From: an uncultured Bacillota bacterium
GTDB lineage: Bacteria > Bacillota > Clostridia > Christensenellales > UBA1242
Length of the DNA stretch: 8,841 bases
Assembly: GCA_937889705.1 (NCBI GenBank)
Contig: CALBYO010000005.1
Location: 1-8,841, forward strand
Direction of reading: 5' to 3'
Made by a program: the position numbers and the translations under genes. A model generated the notes under the pieces. The model was given only the letters and a program-made list of their open reading frames with translations. It did not search any database and was not told the origin of the DNA. Position 1 is the stretch's first letter, and the number at the start of each line of letters is the position of its first letter. Positions 1 to 3,905 of the stretch are shown piece after piece.

Positions 1-181
1 CCCGCTCCAAACAAAACACCCTTTTGGGTGTTTTCTTTTTCGCTTTCGTTTGGGAACCTCTGTTCGAATTTGGGCGCCTTTGCGCTTCGCTTAAATTCTT
101 CCTTTCTCACAGAAAGTCGTCTGCGCTTATTCGTCCACTGGACGCGCTTGACTCCTTTCCCTTCACCCGCTCCAAGCGAAA
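1..181 (+). repeat. Imperfect 16-base direct repeat, each copy leading into a hairpin plus T-run
   Basis: CCCGCTCCAAACAAAA at 1-16 recurs as CCCGCTCCAAGCGAAA at 166-181 (14 of 16 identical, both differences A/G). The copies are 165 bases apart. Each runs directly into a hairpin followed by a T-tract (13-40 and 186-208). The coordinates given span both copies. This could mark a repeated module whose previous copy lies left of the window, or be chance similarity within a C/T-rich stretch. Confidence 0.5.
13..40 (+). terminator. Rho-independent terminator of an off-window upstream gene
   Basis: Arms AAAACACCC (13-21) and GGGTGTTTT (26-34) pair perfectly around a TTTT loop and are followed by CTTTTT. 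This is a textbook intrinsic terminator for a plus-strand transcript entering from the left. The gene it serves lies outside the window. Confidence 0.85.
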
Positions 182-252
182 ATTGTCGAGCTTATGGCTC
201 GATTTTTTGTTGCACAAAAAATGCAGCGCTTTATTGCTCGCAATTTTCGCTT
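174..252. repeat. Nested inverted repeat (17-bp outer stem)
   Basis: AAGCGAAAATTG (174-185) is the exact reverse complement of CAATTTTCGCTT (241-252). The pairing continues through CGAGC (187-191) with GCTCG (236-240), leaving only T186 bulged. Inside the loop are two smaller hairpins: TCGAGC/GCTCGA (186-191 with 197-202), which competes with the outer stem, and TTTTTTGT/ACAAAAAA (203-210 with 214-221). The alternative pairings of 187-191 would give two mutually exclusive folds. Confidence 0.65.
186..208 (+). terminator. Terminator-like hairpin with T6 tail
   Basis: TCGAGC (186-191) pairs with GCTCGA (197-202) around a TTATG loop and is followed by six T's (203-208). The stem is short for a strong terminator and no gene ends just before it, so it may be a remnant or part of the repeat structure. 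Confidence 0.4.
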
Positions 253-498
253 TACCGACCAAACGCGAAATTGGCTTTGCAATTTCGGTCGGTACTCTCT
301 TGCGAAGTTGGTACTACGAAGATTTTTTTGAGCAAGTCAGGGCAGATTTATTTTTAATAATTGCCTAGTTTATGGCTCGATTTTGCAACATTGTTGATTT
401 TTTAAGTGCTTAGAATTTTGAAAATCAAAATTTATTATAAATCAAATTTTGAATTATTTGTGTTTCTACAATTTTCGCTTTGTAAACCAAACGGGAAA
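192..498 (+). repeat. Degenerate direct duplication of a two-part block
   Basis: TTATGGCTCGATTTT occurs at 192-206 and again, identical over 15 bases, at 370-384. The following part, CAATTTTCGCTTT-N4-ACCAAACG-N-GAAA, occurs at 241-270 and again at 469-498 (25 of 30 identical). The two parts keep their order, but the distance between their starts is 49 bases in the first copy and 99 in the second. This suggests an old duplication of about 80 bases, with a later insertion or divergence in the second copy. The first copy retains the hairpins; the second has lost their partner strands. Confidence 0.6.
253..294. repeat. Long inverted repeat with asymmetric internal bulge
   Basis: TACCGACC (253-260) pairs with GGTCGGTA (287-294), and GAAATT (267-272) with AATTTC (281-286), giving 14 paired bases with a 6-base bulge on one side. 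An alternative inner pairing, CGAAATTG (266-273) with CAATTTCG (280-287), is 8 bp around a GCTTTG loop. No T-run follows, so it is not a standard terminator. It directly adjoins the inverted repeat ending at 252. Confidence 0.65.
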
Positions 499-536
499 AC
501 AATGTTAATTTTTCGACAATATTATTGGTAATTGAT

Positions 537-565
537 TTGACTTAACATAAAAATTGTTATATATT
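537..565 (+). promoter_or_regulatory. Sigma-A-type promoter for the glycosyltransferase gene
   Basis: -35 TTGACT (537-542), a 17-base spacer and -10 TATATT (560-565). Transcription should start near 572, giving a leader of about 23 bases that contains the AAAGG at 580-584. Confidence 0.7.
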
Positions 566-594
566 AAACTTTGTTTATCAAAGGTTAAATTGAA

Positions 595-1878
595 ATGAAT
601 GTAGCACAAATTATTCTAAGCGTTTTAGGAACAATTTTTTCTCTTATATATGCCTATCAAGTTTTGTTTATTATTATAGGTATTTTTGCAAAGAAAGTTA
701 AATATCCAGAGGCAAAGGTTGAGCATACTTTTGCAGTCTTGATTTCAGCCAGGAACGAAGAAAAGGTGATTGGCAACTTAGTTCAAAGCATCAAAGATAA
801 TGATTATCCACAAGACAAAGTTAAAATATTTGTTGTTGCAGATAATTGCACAGATAACACCGCGCAGATTTGTCGCGATTTGGGTTGTATAGTTTTTGAA
901 AGGTTTAATCAACAATATGTTGGTAAAGGCTATGCGTTAAATTTCTTGTTTAAAAACATTGCAGAGAATTTTCCAGACTATGAACCAGATGCATTTTTTT
1001 TGTTTGATGCAGACAATGTTTTAACAAAAAATTACATAAAAGAAATGAATAAAGCACTTGATAAAGGTGTTAAAGTTTGTACAAGTTATAGAAATTCTAA
1101 AAATTTTGGCACAAACTGGATAAGTGCTGGCGCATCGCTTGGCTTTATTAGAGAATGTAGGTTTTTGCATCGCCCAAAAGCGGTTTTAGGTCTTAATTCG
1201 CATGTTTCCGGAACAGGTTTTTATGTTAGCAAAGAAGTTTTAACTTTTAAGCAAGGTTGGCAGCATGTAACACTCACAGAAGATATTGAATTTTCAGCAT
1301 TTAACACCTTAAAGGGTGTCAAAATTGGCTATTGCGAAGATGCAGTCTTTTATGATGAACAGCCAATCAAATTTAAACAAACTTGGAAGCAAAGATTGCG
1401 TTGGGCAAAAGGTTCGTTAATGGGATTTTCGCTTTTCCATGCGGCACTCAGCGTTTCATTTTTAAGAACTTTTGATTTCAGTTATTACGAGTATTATTTC
1501 ACAAGATTTTTCCCAGTTTCAATTTATTATGGATTGTCATTTGTGGCATCAACCATTTTAACACTTGTAACTAGGGCGCTTGAAGTAATCAGCGGGCAGG
1601 TGTTAGTCAGTGCAATATATTTCATTTGGCCAGTTCTGACCGGATTATTAACTACATATTTAGGTATGCTTGTTGATAGCGTTTTGACAACTATTTTTGA
1701 ATGGAAAAAGATAAAAGCAAAATGGTATAAAAAATTGTTGTATATGTTTACAACACCAGTTTTCAATATGATTTTCACAATTCCAACTGTTTATGTCGCT
1801 TTGTTTAAAAAGGTTAAATGGGACCCAATCGAACATACAGAAAGCATAACTCAACAAGAATTAGAAGCAAAAAATTAA
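595..1878 (+). CDS. Membrane-anchored family 2 glycosyltransferase
   Basis: This 427-aa integral membrane glycosyltransferase probably moves a sugar from a nucleotide-sugar donor onto a lipid or polysaccharide acceptor at the inner face of the membrane; the substrate cannot be read from sequence. A hydrophobic segment (about residues 5-31) precedes a GT-A domain with SARNEE (51-56), VADNCTD (81-87), the metal-binding DAD (138-140), TED with the likely catalytic Asp (228-230) and QRLRW (266-270). These are the D, DxD, TED and QxxRW motifs of processive GT2 enzymes such as cellulose, hyaluronan and poly-GlcNAc synthases. Further hydrophobic segments lie at about 303-326, 332-365 and 382-404. 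QxxRW suggests processivity, but no partner genes for polymer export or modification are adjacent. The ATG at 595 has only a weak site, AAAGG at 580-584, ten bases upstream. Flanking promoter and terminator suggest a single-gene unit. GT2 membership is secure; the product is not known. Confidence 0.9.
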   Translation: MNVAQIILSVLGTIFSLIYAYQVLFIIIGIFAKKVKYPEAKVEHTFAVLISARNEEKVIGNLVQSIKDNDYPQDKVKIFVVADNCTDNTAQICRDLGCIVFERFNQQYVGKGYALNFLFKNIAENFPDYEPDAFFLFDADNVLTKNYIKEMNKALDKGVKVCTSYRNSKNFGTNWISAGASLGFIRECRFLHRPKAVLGLNSHVSGTGFYVSKEVLTFKQGWQHVTLTEDIEFSAFNTLKGVKIGYCEDAVFYDEQPIKFKQTWKQRLRWAKGSLMGFSLFHAALSVSFLRTFDFSYYEYYFTRFFPVSIYYGLSFVASTILTLVTRALEVISGQVLVSAIYFIWPVLTGLLTTYLGMLVDSVLTTIFEWKKIKAKWYKKLLYMFTTPVFNMIFTIPTVYVALFKKVKWDPIEHTESITQQELEAKN

Positions 1879-1905
1879 ATACATTTTTAAAAATGTATTT
1901 TTTTT
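1877..1905 (+). terminator. AT-rich palindromic terminator after the glycosyltransferase
   Basis: AAATACATTTTT (1877-1888) is immediately followed by its exact reverse complement AAAAATGTATTT (1889-1900), then five more T's (1901-1905). The dyad has no spacer, overlaps the TAA stop and contains a single C:G pair in the stem, so it may terminate only partially. Confidence 0.6.
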
Positions 1906-1913
1906 GTTATAGT
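1905..1913 (+). promoter_or_regulatory. Extended -10 promoter placed for a leaderless transcript
   Basis: TGT followed by TATAGT (1905-1913) fits an extended -10 element (TGn-TATAAT, one mismatch). There is no good -35; the T/A-rich terminator stem lies in that place. Only six bases separate the hexamer from the A of the ATG at 1920, so transcription would begin on or next to the start codon. Confidence 0.5.
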
Positions 1914-1919
1914 ATAAGC

Positions 1920-2765
1920 ATGAAATGCGAACTATGTCCAAGAAAATGTGGCGTGGAAAGAACCAAAACAAGCGGTTTTTGTGGTGCTAAAAGTTTGAAA
2001 GTCGCAAAAACTATGCTTCATTTTTGGGAAGAACCAATTATAAGCGGAAACAATGGCAGCGGTGCTATATTTTTTTCGCATTGCTCATTAAAATGCTGCT
2101 TTTGTCAAAATTATGAAATAAGTCATTTGGGAAAAGGTGAAGAAATTAGTGTTGAAAGGCTAACCCAAATGTTTAAAGAACTGGAAGAAATGGGCGCACA
2201 TAATATCAACTTGGTATCGCCAACACATTTCGCAAACGAGATTATCGCAGCACTTGATATTTATAAGCCAAATATTCCAATCGTCTGGAATACAAACAGT
2301 TATGAAGAAGTGGAAACAATTAAAAAATTAAAGAACTATGTCGACATTTATTTGGCAGATTTAAAATTCGTTTCAAGCGAACTTTCAGAAAATTTTGCTG
2401 CTGAAAAAGATTATTTTGAGAAAGCATCACAAGCAATTTTGCAAATGCGAAGAAATCAGCCAAAAGATGTTGTTGAAAATGGCTTAATGAAAAAAGGTAT
2501 AATAGTTCGCCATTTAGTTATGCCAACATGCCAAGAAGATAGTAAAAAAGCGCTTAATTGGATAAATGATAATTTATCAAATCAGACATATATTAGTTTA
2601 ATGAGCCAATACACGCCATGCTATAAGGCAAAAGAGCCGATTAATAGAAAATTAAAGCCTTTGGAATATAAAATCGTGTTGAAAGAATGTGAAAAATTAG
2701 GCTTTGTCAATGGTTTTACGCAAGAATTTGAAAGTGCGTCAACAAATTACATACCAAAGTTTTAG
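1920..2765 (+). CDS. Radical SAM protein, PflX/COG1313-type (pyruvate formate-lyase activase-related)
   Basis: This 281-aa protein belongs to the radical SAM superfamily, which cleaves S-adenosylmethionine at a 4Fe-4S cluster to make a radical; substrate unknown. The cluster motif CxxxCxxC is at C55, C59 and C62 (CSLKCCFC), preceded by the N-terminal cysteine set C3, C6, C10 and C21 (CELCPRKC...GFC) that is typical of the PflX-like branch and may hold a second metal or cluster. LVSPTHF (98-104) and VWNTNSYE (122-129) lie on the barrel strands as in this family. Despite family names linked to PflA, no pyruvate formate-lyase gene is nearby. The ATG at 1920 is chosen because it starts two codons before C3, matching the compact family N-terminus. 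An in-frame ATG at 1893 lies inside the terminator stem and has no ribosome site. Neither start has a Shine-Dalgarno sequence, which fits the leaderless promoter layout. Confidence 0.87.
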   Translation: MKCELCPRKCGVERTKTSGFCGAKSLKVAKTMLHFWEEPIISGNNGSGAIFFSHCSLKCCFCQNYEISHLGKGEEISVERLTQMFKELEEMGAHNINLVSPTHFANEIIAALDIYKPNIPIVWNTNSYEEVETIKKLKNYVDIYLADLKFVSSELSENFAAEKDYFEKASQAILQMRRNQPKDVVENGLMKKGIIVRHLVMPTCQEDSKKALNWINDNLSNQTYISLMSQYTPCYKAKEPINRKLKPLEYKIVLKECEKLGFVNGFTQEFESASTNYIPKF

Positions 2766-2771
2766 TTATGA

Positions 2772-2793
2772 AATAAATTTTGCATAATTTATT
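2772..2793 (+). terminator. Weak AT-only hairpin after the radical SAM gene
   Basis: AATAAATT (2772-2779) pairs with AATTTATT (2786-2793) around TTGCAT, seven bases after the stop codon. The stem has no G:C pair, no clean T-run follows and it touches the -35 of the tRNA promoter, so it is at best a weak terminator. Confidence 0.25.
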
Positions 2794-2820
2794 GACAAAT
2801 TATTTAAGTTGTTGTAAAAT
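2792..2820 (+). promoter_or_regulatory. Promoter of the tRNA-Lys gene
   Basis: A perfect -35 TTGACA (2792-2797), a 17-base spacer and -10 TAAAAT (2815-2820). Transcription should start near 2827, leaving about 29 bases of 5' leader to be removed by RNase P. Confidence 0.8.
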
Positions 2821-2855
2821 CAAACTCGCAACTTGGAAATAGGTTGTGAAAATAT

Positions 2856-2931
2856 GGGTTATTAGCTCAGCTGGCAGAGCACCTGACTCTTAATCAGGGT
2901 GTCCGGGGTTCGAGCCCCCGATGACCCACCA
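2856..2931 (+). tRNA. tRNA-Lys (anticodon CTT), CCA encoded
   Basis: This is a complete 76-base cloverleaf. The acceptor arm GGGTTAT pairs with ATGACCC with one G:U pair. The D arm contains AGCTCAGCTGGCAGAGC. The anticodon stem CCTGA/TCAGG encloses the loop CTCTTAA with anticodon CTT at 2889-2891, reading AAG codons. The T arm is CCGGG-GTTCGAG-CCCCG-like with the usual TTCGA loop. Discriminator A and an encoded CCA (2929-2931) complete the gene. It stands alone, with its own promoter and terminator. Confidence 0.96.
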
Positions 2932-2952
2932 TATTGTGTTTTTGCACAGATT

Positions 2953-2983
2953 AGGCATACTATATATAGTATGCCTTATTTTA
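2953..2983 (+). terminator. Palindromic terminator of the tRNA gene
   Basis: AGGCATACTATA (2953-2964) is followed without spacer by its exact reverse complement TATAGTATGCCT (2965-2976), then TATTTTA. It lies 21 bases after the tRNA and is the obvious end of the tRNA transcript. Confidence 0.8.
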
Positions 2984-3043
2984 TAGGGAAATTTTTGGCA
3001 AAAATTATGTTGTCAAAAATGTTGTCAATTTGTAAATTGTTTA

Positions 3044-3074
3044 AACAAACCTCCAAGGCGATTGGAGGTTTGTT
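3044..3074 (-). terminator. Terminator of the DUF11 mini-protein gene
   Basis: A 13-bp perfect stem: AACAAACCTCCAA (3044-3056) and TTGGAGGTTTGTT (3062-3074) around GGCGA. On the minus strand it lies 28 bases after the stop codon, and the transcript continues as TTTGTTTAAAC, a moderate U-tract. On the plus strand no T-run follows. Between 2984 and 3043 I see only AT-rich filler with a small repeated ATGTTGTCAA. Confidence 0.7.
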
Positions 3075-3102
3075 GGTTGCTGAAAGAAATTTAATTTTTG
3101 AT

Positions 3103-3495
3103 TTAACTTTTCCTTGTTACTTGGAAGGTGATTGTTGCTTGCTCTGTGTCTGCCAAGTCTGGTAAAGTTATTTTTAATGTGCCAGATTCGTAAGTAAAAT
3201 TTGATGATGATTGGCTATTAATTTGAACGCCGTATGTGCTGTTAAATTCAACCAAATTCGTGTCTAAAACATCTGTTAATGAGCCTGATGTTAGGGTTTC
3301 ACCAGAGTTGTTTTCAACCAAAACTGTGTAGGTTAAAGGTCCGTCAACCCAGTTTGTTTTGTCTGCCGTTTTTGTTACGGTCAAACCTTGAACGATTTTT
3401 GTTGTGACCACATTGCTTGCAAATGTGATTGCGCTTGCAGGGTTACCGTATTGTCCATCAATACTGACCTGATTTGTTAAATTTTCTACTGCCAT
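3103..3495 (-). CDS. DUF11-type single-unit protein, no signal peptide
   Basis: This 130-aa acidic, Thr/Ser/Asn-rich protein is predicted to be all beta. Residues 37-127 (GLTVTKTADKTNWVDGPLTY onward, through NNSGETLTSGSLTDVLD) match the DUF11 / B_ant_repeat Ig-like unit usually found tandemly in large cell-wall proteins. Residues 5-36 (NLTNQVSIDGQYG...SNVVTTKIV) resemble the final strands of a preceding unit, so the protein starts in mid-repeat. There is no signal peptide, membrane segment, cysteine or sortase LPxTG signal, so it is either cytoplasmic, exported by an unusual route, or part of a spore or surface layer. The ATG is supported by AAGGAGA (3501-3507), five bases upstream, and by a promoter further up. 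It diverges from the small gene at 3624 and has its own terminator. It is an intact short gene rather than a visible fragment; its role is unknown. Confidence 0.85.
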   Translation of the reverse strand: MAVENLTNQVSIDGQYGNPASAITFASNVVTTKIVQGLTVTKTADKTNWVDGPLTYTVLVENNSGETLTSGSLTDVLDTNLVEFNSTYGVQINSQSSSNFTYESGTLKITLPDLADTEQATITFQVTRKS

Positions 3496-3521
3496 AATTT
3501 TCTCCTTATTTATAAAAGTTA

Positions 3522-3549
3522 ATTATGGTATTTTATGAATTAGTGCCAA
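3522..3549 (-). promoter_or_regulatory. Promoter of the DUF11 mini-protein gene
   Basis: Read on the minus strand: -35 TTGGCA (3549-3544), a 16-base spacer and -10 CATAAT (3527-3522). Transcription would start near 3515, just upstream of the AAGGAGA ribosome site at 3507-3501. Confidence 0.5.
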
Positions 3550-3594
3550 ATAAGGTGAGTGAAAAATGTTATAACAAATTAGATAATTTTTCAA

Positions 3595-3618
3595 TACAAT
3601 GAAGTATATACAAAGGAG
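3595..3618 (+). promoter_or_regulatory. Possible -10 box and the ribosome site that fixes the GTG start
   Basis: TACAAT (3595-3600) could be a -10 box; no convincing -35 is visible. AAAGGAG (3612-3618) is a strong ribosome site five bases before GTG 3624. An ATG at 3622 in another frame is only three bases away and stops after three codons, so GTG must be the start used. Confidence 0.5.
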
Positions 3619-3623
3619 TAAAT

Positions 3624-3863
3624 GTGGTTTTAGAAAATAAAGTTCAAATTGAATATTTTAAACTATTGCCAGACGGTTCAAAGATTTTTATCTCAGAAGA
3701 CAGCAATGTTTTAAGTGTTAATTTAATAAATAAACCGCATAGAAAACCAATTATTATCAATCCAAAATCCAATTATGTTTACCCAGTCCGAAGAAACGAT
3801 AATCAGAATTATAGAATTTTCTATTTGTTGCTTTATATTATCTGGCGAAGAAGATTTTTTTAA
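3624..3863 (+). CDS. Small hypothetical protein, 79 aa
   Basis: I do not recognise a family. The protein starts at GTG, fixed by AAAGGAG five bases upstream. Residues 1-35 (VLENKVQIEYFKLLPDGSKI onward) look like short beta strands. The middle is basic and Pro/Asn-rich (NKPHRKPIIINPKSNYVYPV, 36-55). The C-terminus has a short hydrophobic run, IFYLLLYIIW (residues 65-74), capped by RRRFF. That run is short for a membrane span but could be an amphipathic or tail anchor, with the arginines held on the cytoplasmic side. It lies divergent to the DUF11 gene, 128 bases apart, and ends 17 bases before a strong bidirectional terminator. The good ribosome site, uninterrupted frame and tidy terminator argue that it is real. 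A link to the DUF11 protein is possible but not shown. Confidence 0.65.
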   Translation: MVLENKVQIEYFKLLPDGSKIFISEDSNVLSVNLINKPHRKPIIINPKSNYVYPVRRNDNQNYRIFYLLLYIIWRRRFF

Positions 3864-3878
3864 ATGAATTAATACATG

Positions 3879-3905
3879 AAAAAAACTCCCGGTTGGGAGT
3901 TTTTT
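3879..3905. terminator. Bidirectional terminator between convergent genes
   Basis: AAAAACTCCC (3881-3890) pairs with GGGAGTTTTT (3895-3904) around GGTT, with A-runs on the left and T-runs on the right. It ends the 79-aa gene on the plus strand and the ABC exporter operon on the minus strand; the last base overlaps the TAA of the exporter gene at 3906-3904. Confidence 0.88.

Larger units (their letters stand above)
1..590. other. 590-base gene-free region with nested hairpins and degenerate repeats
   Basis: No credible gene is seen here. Two overlapping open frames (about 24-368 and 28-357) exist in different phases, but the first begins inside the terminator hairpin, neither has a Shine-Dalgarno site, and both translate to Phe/Leu/Ser/Arg-rich low-complexity sequence. 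The first ~300 bases are clearly richer in G+C than the genes that follow. From about 300 to 590 the sequence becomes very AT-rich and ends in the promoter of the glycosyltransferase gene. The structure consists of a terminator, two terminator-like hairpins, two larger inverted repeats and at least three pairs of direct repeats, listed separately. It may be a dispersed non-coding repeat or a decayed element; its function is unknown. Confidence 0.6.

Noticed and set aside
1..10. CCCGCTCCA at the left edge as the 3' end of a tRNA cut by the window
   Set aside because: No CCA follows, although the tRNA in this window encodes it, the rest of the gene is not visible, and the same sequence recurs at 166 without any cloverleaf before it.
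24..368. Open frames of 114 and 109 codons at the left end as protein genes
   Set aside because: Two frames overlap in different phases, the first starts within a terminator stem, neither has a ribosome site, and the sequence is better explained by inverted and direct repeats.
1818..1919. Extension of the radical SAM protein upstream into the glycosyltransferase gene
   Set aside because: The extra residues are encoded by the out-of-phase end of the glycosyltransferase gene and the terminator stem; the family N-terminus begins just before the CxxC at residue 3.
2931..3043. tRNA-Lys as an integration site with an attachment-site repeat downstream
   Set aside because: No copy of the tRNA 3' end is seen nearby and there is no integrase or other mobility gene; the region holds only the tRNA terminator and AT-rich filler.
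2899..3165. 88-codon plus-strand frame starting inside the tRNA
   Set aside because: It begins within the tRNA T arm region, crosses two hairpin terminators, lacks a ribosome site and runs into the DUF11 gene on the other strand.
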